Notes: a model not told the origin generated them from the sequence alone. Counted from the stretch's first letter, positions 20,316 through 31,680 are shown. The stretch: DNA of 64,000 bases from Amaranthus tricolor (GCF_026212465.1 NC_080047.1:40387922-40451921); one strand, 5' to 3'. Numbers and translations are program-made.

Positions 20316-22790
20316 CAAGGATGATCGTATGCGGGAGATCGATGTACCTGAAAGATTGCGGGTAAATATCCGTGCACCTTGCTCAACAATCTCTTGTAGT
20401 TTCTGGTTTTTGTACTAGAAATGTATTTTTCTGCTGTTGTTGGCATCTGCTGAAATGACGGGTGACTTATTTTGCTACGCTGAAAGATATTCGAGGAGAG
20501 CACAGGTCCTCCTCCTACTGATGCTGAATTCATTGAAGCTGAGACCAAGTGGATCAAAAAGCAGCTAGAATCTGGTCAAATTCCTGGGCTTGCAAATGTA
20601 ACATTTGGAGAAGTAGAAGGTCATATTAGAAATTTTCTGAACTTGACACATGTGCAGAAACTTGATGGGAGTATTGGCTTGCTGCATGCTGTATATTTAG
20701 GAAAGGTAGTGTTTTCATTCTTGTCTGGTTGGTCTTATCATTTCTTAATTTGTTTGAATTTTTTCCAGCTTCCTTATATTGCTATGTACCGCAAGGAGGA
20801 CATTTACAGTTTGTTGAAAGACCCCGAAACAGGTGAAGATGTCAGTCATAATAAGCCTGCTTTAAGAAGGCACAAGGTAACCATGCTTGAAATATAAACC
20901 TTTTGTGGTATGAGAATGAGTTTAACTTTCATTTTGGTTTAAATATCTTTTGGATATTTTTGGTGACTTTAGATTTTTGACTGTGGCAAAGAGAAAAGAA
21001 TTGCAATCATTATGTTGTGAAAACATATTTTTTTATGAAAATGAATGGCTAGCTCTCTCCTCTCCTCACATTACATAATATGTCCCGAGTTCCTTGACTT
21101 TATTGAAAATATCACGTCTCTTAAAAGAGATTGTAGAAAATAATGGTGAGTGGACAAGTCAGGTCACTGTGGTGAAAATCAAGTTACTCATTAGCGTAAA
21201 ACAACACCATTAGCATCTTAGGAGGTTAAAATAACACGCTCCACTAAAATGAATTTGGTAAACATTCAACTTTAAATTTTTGTTTAGTAATGTGCGTATT
21301 GTGTTTGTGTTTGTTTGTTTCTTCTTAAATAATTTTGATAATTTATTGTGGCATTCGATCTTCATGGCCTTTTCTTGTTGCCTAGACAGGACATGCTATA
21401 TGCTTACTTGATAGATAAGTTTTTTGAGACAGATTTGCCTATGCAGGTGCTTTGGGTTGTCTATGACTCAGGTAGAAAATGGTTGCTTCTTCAAAAGCGA
21501 AAGAGTGCTCTTCATGGATATTACAATAAAAGATTCGAGGAAGAGTCTCGCAGAGTATATGACAAGACTAGGTTTAAATCGACAGCTTTTTGAATCAATT
21601 ATTGAAGCCTTGAGACTTGCTGAATCTGAAAGGGATGATGTTGACGCAAAATTTAATTTGCATTTCCCTCCTGGTGAGGCTGGTGTGGATGAGGGGCAGT
21701 ATAGAAGACCGAAGCGTAAATCACTTTATAGCATTTGCAGCAAAGCTGGTTTATGGGAGGTAGGCAGCAAATTTGGCTATAGTTCTGAGCAGCTTGTCAG
21801 GCTGATCTCTTTGAGGTAATGATATTTTTGTGTAACTTTTTTTTGTTTTTGTATTAATATTTGGTAACCTATCAATTTAACTTTCTATCTTCTTAACTTG
21901 TAGACAAAAATGGATGAACCTGAAGATCCAAAGGAGACACCTGAGGATGTTGCCTCAAACTTTACATGTGCGATGTTTGATTCACCTCAAGCTGTTCTAA
22001 AAGGTGCTAGACACATGGTATGTGCTTGAAAAATTAGGAATATATTGTGCCTGGATTGTTATAGCTGCTTTATGAATGGTTTGTGGTTATTTTCAGGCAT
22101 CAGTTGAGATAAGTTGCGAGCCTCGTGTGAAAAAGCATTTTCGCAGTATATATTTTGACAATGCAGTGGTTTCAACATGTCCTGCCTCTGATGGAAATGT
22201 CATCATAGATGCTTTTCATCAATTTTCTGGTGTCAAATGGTTACGCAATAAGCCATTAAACAAATTTGAGGATCAGTATGTTAGCTGTGGTGTTAGTAAG
22301 CTAGCACAGTTGTGGAATGAGCAGAGAAAATTGATATTGCAGGATGCAATTTTTAATTTATATTGCCAACACTGGAGAAGGAAGCTAGAATGTGGTTGAC
22401 TAGCAGGGCTAAGACCTGGTTGCTCATGGACTATGGCGAACATCTTTGGAATAAAGTTTCTGTGGCTCCGTACCAGCGGAAGAAAAGTGATATGAACTCA
22501 AGAGGATGAGGCAGCACCAAGGGTCATGGCATGCTGTTGGGGTCCTGGAAAGCCACCAACCACTTTTGTCATGTTGGACTCATTTGGTGAGGTTATTGAT
22601 GTCTTAGAGGCTGGGTCAATCAGCCTGAGGTCTCAAAATGTTTCTGATCAGCATCGTAAAAAGCATGATCAGATGAATCTTTTGAAGTTCATGACCGAGC
22701 ATCAGCCACAGGTCGTAGTCCTGGGGGCTGTGAGTTTGTCTTGTACCCGGCTTAAGGATGATATTTATGCGGTATCCCTCTTATCTGAAC
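20290..22790 (+). pseudogene. SPT6-like transcription elongation factor, internal fragment, broken
   Basis: Exons match the middle of plant SPT6 (GTB1/SPT6L), a histone chaperone travelling with RNA polymerase II. In order: DRMREIDVPERL (20,323-20,362), GPPPTDAEFIE...LTHVQKLD (20,487-20,660), PYIAMYRKEDIYSLLKDPETG (20,769-20,876), RKWLLLQKRKSALHGYYNKRFEEESRRVY (21,388-21,560). These are followed by SERDDVDAKFNLHFPPGE and SLYSICSKAGLWEVGSKFGY (to 21,815), EDPKETPEDVASNFTCAMF (21,905-22,018), and VEISCEPRVKKHF...DAFHQFSGVKWL (22,097-22,280). The YqgF-like start is SVAPYQRK, VMACCWGPGKPPTTFVML and VVVLGAVSLSCTRLKDDIY (22,460-22,770). The first ~500 and last several hundred residues are absent. 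Frame changes at about 21,560 and 22,500, a mutated donor near 20,661 and a missing segment after FED (22,275) show decay. Confidence 0.88.
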
Positions 22791-22799
22791 TTCGACTTA

Positions 22800-23360
22800 T
22801 TGAACTATAGTTTGTAGATTTGAAGATTGCAGTTGCTACTTATATTTTTTATAGCCCTTCTTTTATTGTACTTTCAAAAATTAACTGATTTGCTATCGAA
22901 AATTGGCTAAGGTTGATGAAGCTATCAAACTCGTGTAATTGATGTAGTCTGTGTGATTATAGTAAATCTGTATTGTCAGCTAGCAAATGCATGATTATTG
23001 ATAGATATAAAACCAAATATCCTCTTTTAATAATTAATTAACAATCGTTATGGAAAGTAGATCAATAGTGTAACTAGTAAAAGAATGGTAAACCTGAAAG
23101 CGCAATTCAATTTTTGTAGTGCAACAAAAAAGAAAGTTATGATGAGATATTTCTTGTTTGGTTGGAGGAAAATTACATAAGGGAATATCGACTAAGATTT
23201 CCTTGGAAGTTTATGCATGATGACATGTTGTTTGGTTGAATAGATTAAATGTGGGACATGAGCCTCCTTGGGAAGTAGAATATGTAATTTACTTGAATGA
23301 ATATATAAAAGTAGTATATACTACCATTATTTTCATACCTAATACAAAATCCAAAAGAGT
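22800..23360. other. Intergenic, no gene recognised
   Basis: AT-rich sequence between the SPT6 fragment and the SABATH pseudogene; nothing supportable. Confidence 0.5.
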
Positions 23361-24350
23361 ATCAAATTTACTTGAATGAATCTTCTGGGAAATGATTTTA
23401 ACACTCTTTTTGGGTCAATCACAAATTTTGAAGATAAACTTTTAGAGCAAATTGGAGATGATTTTGGGCATTGCTTTGTGAATGGTGTTCCTGGGTCTTT
23501 TTATGGCAGACTTTTCCCTACCAATACCTTGAATTTTGTCTACTCCTCCACTACCCTTCACTGGCCATCTCAGGTGATGATCAACTAGTTTGAATTTAGT
23601 GTCAATTATTACTGACAACTAATTCTTAATAAATTATTCCTTAAAGTTGTTTTTATAAGAAATGTTCATGAAAATTAACAAAAATAGAATCTTTTAGACG
23701 GTAATAGATTGTTTTATTGAATAATAAAATTTAAATGAGGAAAGATGGAGATCAGAAGCATTAAAAAAAATATTAAATATAGACCTATCATTGGCGGATA
23801 CATGAAAGGGCTAGCTTGGAAGTGTTATGCCCACTATAAAATATAAATTGTTGTGATTTTCTTAAGAAAATCGTAAAAAAAAATCATGTTGGATATCCTA
23901 CCTAAAAAATAACACTGTCCCTGCATTTTTTGTTTATTTATAATCAACTGCTATGATCTCCTTAGTTAAAATTCTCGGCAAAAGCAAAAATAGAAAACAA
24001 GAGAAACATTTACATGTCAAAGACAAGTCCTCCTAGTGTCCTCAAAGCCTATTATGAGTAATTTGAAAAGGACTTCTTGAAGTTTCTCCATTGTCGAGCC
24101 ATGGAAATGGTGGATGGTGGGAAAATGGTTCTAATATTACTAGGAACACACAATAATCAACATTGTTATGCCAAGAAATCGAGTTACTTGTTTGATTTCC
24201 TCTCTAATGTTCTCAATGATACGGTGTCTAAAGTACGTACAAGCCTGTCATACCTAGCTTGTTCTAATATGTAAATTTCAAAGCAAGTACGATATTTCAA
24301 TTATAAGAGCATGCAAGTATTACTTGCACATATAAACAATCTTTTTATAA

Positions 24351-24358
24351 TAAAAAAT
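24351..24358. repeat. Candidate target-site duplication, left (TAAAAAAT)
   Basis: TAAAAAAT abuts the left terminus and recurs at 29,982-29,989 against the right one. With one further mismatched base this would be a 9-bp duplication, the size made by Mutator-like elements. The A-rich sequence makes chance matching possible. Confidence 0.5.
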
Positions 24359-24460
24359 GGGTGTTGCTATTTTTCGCCACCCCTTTTCATTTTTTCGCCA
24401 CCCCCTCCAAAATTACTTAATTGCCCCTGGATTTAAAAGAATTACAAAAATGCCATTGGA
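24359..24460 (+). repeat. MULE left terminal inverted repeat
   Basis: Begins GGGTGTTGCTATTTTTCGCC; matches the complement of 29,881-29,981 over about 100 bp with a few small indels. Confidence 0.85.
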
Positions 24461-24673
24461 GTTGAAAAATAAGTAATAAATGTAAATCACGCTTAATAAA
24501 TGTAAATCACGCTTAATAACACTATTAAGAATTTAATGAGGATGATTTGTCTATATATATCGAACTCTGAGATGCGTTTGAAATACGAATTGAAACACGG
24601 TACTATCTCACTAAAAACTGGTACTATCTCTCTAAAAAGTGTTAATGAAGTTGTAAGGCGTAGTTGGTTGAAT

Positions 24674-27600
24674 ATGGCTAACGAAAGCGACTATGAGTCG
24701 GATGCGGTACGTAAAATTGCCGTTCGAAGGAAAAAAAAAAAAAAAAAAAAAAAAGTCGCACAAATCTGGGCGACTGAATCATGGTTTAGTCGCCCAGTTT
24801 TGTGCGACTGGTCCATGGGTCAGTCGCCCAGATCTGTGCGACTGCTATTTTCTTTTTTTTTTTTTTAAATTTACGTATTAATGTATTTTTAAATTATTTT
24901 TATAATTATTGTTAGTATTATTATTGTTGTTGTCATTATTTTAATTTTTATTGTTGATATTTTTATTTTTTAAATTTTTTAATATTTTAATTTACGTAAT
25001 TTATTTATTTATTATTGTTATAATTATTATTATTATTGTTGTATTTGTTGTTATTATTATTATTATTATTGTTATAACTATTATTTATTTATTTATTTAT
25101 TATTGTTATAATTATTTATTTATTTATTATTGTTATAACTATTATTATTATTGTTATTATTTTTCTTGTCATTATTTATTTATTTTAAATGTTTTTAAAT
25201 TTTTTTTGTTAACGTAATGTTTTTATTATTATTAAAATTATTATTATTATTATTATTGTTGTTGTTGTTGTTATTATTAATCCAAATATTATTATTATAG
25301 TCATTAATGTACTTAATTTATATCATTTCAAATGTGCAGGAGTTTGAAAATTTTGGAGACAACGTAGACTACTCCGGTCGCTTTGTTACGGATAGGGAAT
25401 TTATCTCCATAGATGAGTTACATAGTTGGGCCGATGCAATAGCAATTACAATCGGTTTTCTATTTACACGTGCTTCTTATAAAAAGAAAGAAGGACGTTC
25501 CAGAGTTAGTTGTTATTTAAGATGTCACCGCTATGGTAAACTTAGGGGTGATGTAGATAATGTAGATAATGCTGCCCGACCTGGTTCTAAAAGTAGGAGT
25601 TGTGGGTGTAAATTTATGATTGTAGGAAGTAGTCGTAAACCAGGAGAAAGACCTTGGACGGTAAGGGTGTGTCCTGGTGTAAAGGGAAAACATAACCACC
25701 CGTTCTTGGTGTACAGAGATGGTCATGTAAGGGCGAGGATTAATGTAGATATTCGGGAGCACATACGACAGCTTAGTGCAACCGGAATGCAACCGGCCTT
25801 TATTATGAATTCTATTAGAGATAATTTTCCTGGTTTTTATGCTAGTATGAATCAGATATATAATATTAGCCAATCAATAAGGAGAGATGAAATGGAGGGC
25901 AGGACTCCCCTTCAACACTGTCTTCATATGGCCACAGAACATAATTATGTGGTCTGGACAGAGTTGGATAATGACGGGCACTTGAGCAGACTTTTAATTG
26001 CAAATCCTACTTCAATCCAAATGATACGTACGTGGCCGTATGTTGTGCTGATAGATACAACGTACAAAACGAACAAATCAAAGTGGCCACTATGTGAAGT
26101 CATCGGAATGACGCCAACAAATCACAACTTCTTGGTTGCGTTTTGTTTGATGCGAGATGAGGCGGCTGTGTCGTACTCGTGGGTGCTGCAGGGATTGAGA
26201 GATATTTTCGGCAGTGCTCAGACTCCTAGCGTCATTGTAACCGATCGTGACGAAGGTTTATCTGCAGCTATTCGTGACGTCTTCCCAGGTAAAAACGCTT
26301 TGTGAGTTCATTATTGTGGTTATATCTATTGATAATGTCTTAATTACGTTCACTGTTTTGTTTAATGTAGATGTACGTCATTTGTTATGCACCTGGCATA
26401 TTGGCAACGATGTTGAGAACATGGTGGACAAGTTGTGCGGCGGCAAGAAAAATCAACAAGGGCAGATATTTAGGAAAAGTAGATGGAACCCCTTGGTTGA
26501 AAGTGCTACAATCCGGGAATATGAAAAGAGATGGGAAGGGATCGTCAGTACGTGGTCGGTTAGGAACCGAAGGGTCGTTCGGTATTTGACTGGAACATGG
26601 ATTCCACTTAGAGAGAAATTTGTGCGTGCGTGGACGAATGATTGTTTACACTTGGGTAACCATACTACCAGCAGAGTGGAAAGCCAACACTCGTCTTTTA
26701 AGTATTACCTTGGTAGCGGTAATAGCTCATTCGATACCCTTTTCAAAAGGGCGCACGCACAGATTACAAATCAACAAGCTAAAATCCGACAATCGCTACA
26801 GGAATCCATGACTTCTGTACCAAGAACGCTACGACAGTATTTCTTTAGACCTCTATATCGCCACGTGTCTCTCTATGCCTTGGAGCAGATCCAGAATGAG
26901 TTCAACCGCATGTTAGAACTGGGTGATTTTGCATTGAACAAATGCGGTTGTGTACTTCTAAAAACCCATGGATTGCCGTGTGCATGTTATTTACAAATAA
27001 AAATTGGATCACATGGTGCTTTGTACTTGGATGACATTCATGAATTCTGGAGTACTTTGTGGTACACAGAGGTAGGAGACGAACCCAATGAAGAAGTACG
27101 AAACGCGAACGCCAATGACAAAGAGTACTTTCAATCTCTGGTCGATGAAGTCCTTAAATCTGATCCCGCTTTTGTTCGCCGAATGGCTGAGGTACTTGAA
27201 TATGAATTACACCCAGATGGTGCGGATATACCTGAGCCTTACGCTAGTCCACCGAGAAAGGGAAGACCAAGCACTAGTAAAACCATGAGAAGGAGAAAAA
27301 GTTCATTTGAATATAGCCGATCATCTTCTCGTGGTCGAGGGTCTAGATCTTCTTCCCGCGGGAGATCAAGTGGCAGATCTAGTGGCCGAGAGACGCAATC
27401 TTCAGTAGGAATTAAGTTCAGTTTCAACTTATCCGGTAATTGAATTAATTTTTAGTTTTTTTCATTAATTATTTGTTATTGTGGTTATATTAACTTGATT
27501 TACATTTATTGTAGATGATCCAGGAGGTCGTGATTTCTCACAGTTTCCATGGCCTGATTACATCCCATTCATGCTTCCTCCTTATTTATTCGACTGGATT

Positions 27601-28191
27601 GATGTGTTAGGTGATGGTAACTGTGGATTTAGAGCAATTGCTGTCACAGAGCTGGGAGGCGAGGAAGCATGGCCTATTTTAAGACGTGCTATGAGTATGG
27701 AAATGCAAATGAACAGAGCGCAATACCTAACTTTGTATCTATCTCATGAGTCACTAGACGAGTCAATATTCAGAGTAGGTTCACACACCGATGGACCTGC
27801 TCCTTTCATGCACTGGTTCGATGCACCGATGGCTTTCTACTCTGCAGCAACGTTTCTTAACATTACCATTGCTTTTTATGGTTCTTCTAACGGTGATTCA
27901 TTAAACAACTGTTTGATTCTTCCTTTAAGAAAATCACAGGCCGCGAGAAGTGTAAATAAACTAATACATATACTTTGGGTTAATCGAAATCATTTTGTTC
28001 AACTTTTTATGAACGACGATTCATCCCCTCTGCCGCCGATCCACCCACGTTGGAAACAAGCAGCTGACAATTTCGCGAAAGATCTTGACACAAATTTCAC
28101 TACGAGGATTATGCAGTGGAATAATCTACGCGGGGCACCCCCACCAACAAATAACACCGCTGACGATGCTGTAAATTTAGATACTCCATAG
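24674..28191 (+). CDS. MULE transposase fused to an OTU cysteine protease (4 exons)
   Basis: Exons 24,674-24,706, 25,340-26,288, 26,371-27,435 and 27,515-28,191, all with GT/AG borders and consistent phase, give 2,724 nt or 907 residues. An N-terminal FAR1/WRKY-like zinc region (Cys/His at about 69-131) binds DNA in relatives. The DDE transposase core has VVLIDTTYKTN (Asp250), VIVTDRDEG (Asp313) and RVESQHSS (Glu431). A SWIM-like finger follows (CGC at 519-521, PCAC at 530-533, the last position Cys not His). Then comes a Ser/Arg-rich stretch at 635-670. Residues ~700-850 form an OTU domain: GDGNCGFRA with Asp716 and Cys719, and WVNRNHFVQL with His842. OTU enzymes cleave ubiquitin-type linkages; some plant MULEs are known to carry one. 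No stop or frameshift interrupts the model, which suggests a young copy. Exon 1 is short and is the least certain part. Confidence 0.85.
24755..24844. repeat. MULE left palindromic array
   Basis: GTCGCACAAATCTGGGCGAC, TAGTCGCCCAGTTTTGTGCG and AGTCGCCCAGATCTGTGCGA alternate in opposite orientations, so the segment can form nested hairpins. It lies in intron 1 of the transposase between an A run and a T run. Confidence 0.8.
24880..25300. repeat. TTA/TTTA microsatellite-like tract
   Basis: Long low-complexity run of ATT, TTTA and GTT units within intron 1 of the MULE gene. The open frame seen across it is a composition artefact. Confidence 0.85.
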
Positions 28192-28441
28192 AATTTATAC
28201 TACAGTGTGTGCTGTTAAGAATTTATTTATTTCTTTGATTAATAGGAGGAATTTATAATGCTGGTAGACAAATATACATGTATTTGTGTGATGTGGGTTA
28301 GTGTGTATATTTATGTAAATTAAATGCAATCATTGACGAAATTAAATGCAATAAATAATGTAAAATAGTTTCAGTACAGACTATTCAGTATGCCATTGAT
28401 CATATAATTCTCTACAATCATTAAGGTATAATTCTCTACAA

Positions 28442-28963
28442 TCATTTAGCTATGTGCCCGCCATAGCTAGGGATCAGTCGCGTATCTGTCGGCCCCCCGG
28501 GCTGGGGTGATGTCACTAACCAGTCTGTGTTAGTGGACTGTGAGGGCCTGCCCCGTGGCGGCTCATTATCGACAAAACTTCCTCCTGCACGCTCAGATGC
28601 GGCGGAAGAACTAGGGCCGCCACGGGCAAATCTGCCTTCGGGGCCACGAACTATAGTCCAGTCCAATGGGGCAGGCTCAGGACCTTGGAACTGAACATCA
28701 TCAGCATCATTATCATCATCACTATAAACCCCCCAACTACTCTGGAGGCTATCACCCTGGTCATCAAAATGAGTACGCACTTGGTTCAGCGTACTCGACC
28801 TTTGGGCCTCACTGTGTCTGGCCGCCTCTTCCTGCCTAGCCCTCCTAGCAGAACCCGTGACCCCTCTCTCATGCGGGTCCCCTCTGAGTAAGGTAGGCCT
28901 AGAACTATTACCTCTCAACAATTGCCTAAAAAAACCCTTTCCTTTTCCTTGATTACCAGCCAT
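28442..28963 (-). CDS. Second MULE ORF, convergent to the transposase, unknown function
   Basis: A 173-codon frame from ATG at 28,963 to TAG at 28,442-28,444. It starts MAGNQGKGKGFFRQLLRGNS, is rich in Gly, Arg, Ser, Pro and Asp, has an acidic patch (DDDNDADD) near residue 85, and contains no motif I recognise. Its base composition is much more GC-rich than the flanking AT repeats, which argues for a real gene. Its 3' end faces the transposase stop about 250 bp away. That layout matches mudrA/mudrB in maize MuDR, where the second protein is poorly understood; no sequence similarity to MURB is claimed. Upstream exons cannot be excluded. Confidence 0.6.
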   Translation of the reverse strand: MAGNQGKGKGFFRQLLRGNSSRPTLLRGDPHERGVTGSARRARQEEAARHSEAQRSSTLNQVRTHFDDQGDSLQSSWGVYSDDDNDADDVQFQGPEPAPLDWTIVRGPEGRFARGGPSSSAASERAGGSFVDNEPPRGRPSQSTNTDWLVTSPQPGGPTDTRLIPSYGGHIAK

Positions 28964-28974
28964 TTTCTACAATT

Positions 28975-29345
28975 TTTTACGGTTTCATTCAATATTATAA
29001 ATAATAATATTTCTAAATACATAATAATCATAAATAAAATATGGAAAAAAATAACAAAAAACAAACAAAAAATTATTAACATTTAATTAAAAAAAATATA
29101 TACAAAACATAAACATATATTTAATAATAAATAAAAATAACAATAACAATAATAATAATAAAATTAATAATAACAACATTAACATATATTTAATAATACA
29201 AAATTAACAATCACAATAATAATAATAATAATAATAATATTAATAATAATAACATTAATATATATTTAATATTAACAAAAATAACAATAATAATTAAATT
29301 AATAATAATAAAATTAATAAAATACATACGGAAAAAATAAAAAAA
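28975..29345. repeat. AAT-rich low-complexity tract
   Basis: Runs of AATAAT and ATATTTAAT, the minus-strand counterpart in composition of the TTA tract near the left end of the element. Confidence 0.8.
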
Positions 29346-29362
29346 AATAAAAAAAATTAAGG

Positions 29363-29488
29363 GAGTCGCCCAGATCTGGGCGGCTCGACCCCGGTTCAGT
29401 CGCCTAAAATTAGGCGACTGAACCGGGGTCCAGTCGCCTAAAATTAGGCGACTGAACCGGGGTCCAGTCGCCCAGATCTGGGCGACTC
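29363..29488. repeat. MULE right palindromic array 1
   Basis: Built from GTCGCCCAGATCTGGGCG-type and CAGTCGCCTAAAATTAGGCG-type palindromes joined by ACTGAACCGGGGTC linkers. The TAAAATTA palindrome is repeated twice in perfect form. Confidence 0.88.
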
Positions 29489-29614
29489 CATTAATTTTTT
29501 TTTTTTTCGTGATTAAATTTAAATATAAGGAAAAAATTAAAAAACAAAAATTTTTATATATACAAAACATAAACATTTATTTAATAATAAATAAAAAAAA
29601 AATAATAATAATAG

Positions 29615-29707
29615 GAGTCGCCCAAATCTGGGCGGCTCGACCCCGGTTCAGTCGCCTAAAATTAGGCGACTGAACCGGGGTCCAGTCGCCCAGATCTGGG
29701 CGACTCC
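29615..29707. repeat. MULE right palindromic array 2
   Basis: A shorter version of array 1 (one TAAAATTA palindrome between two GCCCARATCTGGGC palindromes), about 125 bp closer to the right end. Confidence 0.88.
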
Positions 29708-29880
29708 TATAATATTTTTTTTTTTTCCGTGATTAAATTTAATTACAAATAACTTACCTCGATTGATAAATTCCGGATTGAACTTAATTTTTGCTCCCAA
29801 ATTTTGCTTTTGTATGTTGGTTTTTAGTTGTAGTGAAAGTATTTTTAGTGTGATTGTGGTTTATATAGAAAATTTTAGCT

Positions 29881-29981
29881 TCAATGGCATAATTGTAATT
29901 TTTTCAAAAACCAAGGGCAATATGGTAATTTACTAGGGGGTGGCGAAAAAATGAAAAGGGTGGCGAATTATAAGGATTGGG
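29881..29981 (-). repeat. MULE right terminal inverted repeat
   Basis: Complement of the left terminus; contains GGGGGTGGCGAAAAAATGAA and GGGTGGCGAATTATAAGG. Confidence 0.85.
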
Positions 29982-30997
29982 TAAAAAATTTTGTTCCTGA
30001 TTTTTAGGGGTCTGTTGTCTTATAATATGGGTAATCTGCTATGAGAAACGGGTCTTATCTCAGTTTGAACAAGTACGGTTTTTTTTAAATGAGGTACTAA
30101 GATCGAATCTTACTTATTAACTCTCTCTATTTATGAGGCCTACCCTATGATAAAAAAATAGACCCTATTTATGATGGAAAGGTAAGTTGGTAAAGGAAAG
30201 TGAGAGAGAAGCACTTATTATATATATCCATATTATAATATTATATATTAACCCATATCTTGTAAATTAATGGATATATTAGACTATATTAATACACTTA
30301 AAACTTAATTTAGAACTCAAAAGTTTACTAAAATTCTATCCCAAATCTTAAATTATAAAATTTTAATTAACGCAAAAAATTGATTAAATATTATAACTTC
30401 TAAAATTCTAAAAATATTACATCATTTTTAGCTCTATAGTAGTCAAAATTTCATATCAGGTTAAAAGTCGACAAGTGTAATTTCAACATATACAAAGCCT
30501 CATAATAGTTGATTGCCCTATGAAAATGATAGATTGATTTTGTAATCGATAACACTTCATTTCACCCTTGTGATAAGAATGCAATTCTCACTAAAATTAA
30601 TTCTCTTTCCCGTCTCTTGGCGGTAGGGTCCTTACCGTATAATAATGTGCAGGGTAACATAGATGAAGCAAGGCTAAACGCATTTAATATCGCGGTATAC
30701 ACACCATCACCATTAGAACTTGAGTTTCTAGTGAAAAAAGAAGGGTATTTTAATGTGAATCTAGTTCATGTTTTTCAAGTCAGTTGGGATTGTAATGATT
30801 ACAAGTATGGCAGCACTTTAGACATAGCTTCTAATCAATATGACTTCACAATATGTATAAGATCTGTGCTTGAGCCTTTGATTATTGCTCATTTTGGCCA
30901 ATATATCGTAGCCGTGCGGCGCGCCTCTCCACCCCTCTTCTACATCTTTGTTTCATATGCCCGAGTAAAAAGAAACATTTATTTTGGTATGAGTTAA

Positions 30998-31580
30998 ATC
31001 ACCTCTTTATTTACCGATTAGATAATACTCATTATAGTGTAAATATTTTGGTATGAACAACAAACGAAGTCATCTTTTGAAGCGAAGGTTGATAGCTCTT
31101 TATAACTTGCAATAATTTGCTAGACATTAATGTTGGACGTCGAGTAATTAACAATTCAAGTAATCGATTAATCTTTAATGAACAATTTAAATTTAAATAA
31201 AATAATTTATTTTTAATTAACAATTCCTGTAATCGAGATGATATTTCATGCAACAATTTATCAAAATTCTTTAACATGACAATGTCGTTTTAATGTTTAT
31301 GATATATAAATTAGGTCTTTTAAATCATGCAACAAAAAATAAAGTTTCCAAATTACTAACTATTCACCATATAAACTAATAAGCCATTTTGAATTAAGGA
31401 ATTATCACACTTATGTTAACTCTTACTTTTACATTTGAGCTTATATCGAGTCGTGTAAGTAACTCAATAATCTTGTTTGAAAACAATTCACATAGCACAA
31501 GTCTAAACTATAAACTAAATCTGACTAAATCATAAAATGCTTTGCGATCCCAAAATTACAATTTTGAAAGCAAAAATGTA
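30998..31580. other. Intergenic, no gene recognised
   Basis: AT-rich sequence downstream of the last SABATH exon; nothing supportable. Confidence 0.5.
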
Positions 31581-31581
31581 A

Positions 31582-31680
31582 AATCTGAATCAACGAAATG
31601 GTAGAAGAATTGACAGTTATGTCTTTTTACAAGTTTGTACTTCATATATTTGTATGTGAAGGCTTACATGGAGGCTGACA
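31582..31680 (+). repeat. Inverted repeat partner A (about 98 bp)
   Basis: Contains CAACGAAATGGTAGAAGAAT and CATATATTTGTATGTGAAGG; its reverse complement lies at 34,540-34,637 with few differences. Outer flanks do not match. Confidence 0.85.

Larger units (their letters stand above)
24359..29981. mobile_element. Mutator-like element (MULE) with OTU-fused transposase
   Basis: About 5.6 kb bounded by inverted repeats of about 100 bp: left 24,359-24,460 and right 29,881-29,981 share CGCCACCC(C)TTTTCATTTTTTCGCC, then ACCCCCT, ATTGCCC(C/T)TGG and ATTACA...ATGCCATTG when one is complemented. The outermost ~12 bp match less well. It carries a four-exon transposase-OTU gene (plus), a convergent 173-codon ORF (minus), palindromic subterminal arrays at both sides, and (TTA)n-rich spacers. 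It looks near-complete, and possibly autonomous if the proteins work. Confidence 0.88.
23370..30965 (+). pseudogene. SABATH methyltransferase gene, broken, with MULE in an intron
   Basis: Three exons match the SABATH family (salicylate/jasmonate/caffeine-type carboxyl or N-methyltransferases). The first, ending at 23,573, contains [14 protein letters not shown] and [20 protein letters not shown]. The second, about 23,960-24,234, reads NIYMSKTSPPSVLKAYYE, then TAA at 24,059-24,061 where family members usually have Gln, then FEKDFLKFLHCRAMEMVDGGKMVLILLG and LNDTVSK before a GT donor. The third begins at about 30,652 after TGTGCAG with GNIDEARLNAFNIAVYTPSP, and continues through VSWDCNDY to LEPLIIAHFGQ. 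The N-terminal exon with the SAM-binding start is missing and the frame shifts just before LLGNDFN. The 6.4-kb intron between exons two and three contains the whole Mutator-like element. Confidence 0.85.

Noticed and set aside
24951..25217. 88-codon open frame rich in Ile, Tyr and Val
   Set aside because: It lies entirely in a TTA/TTTA repeat tract; the reading frame is a composition artefact.
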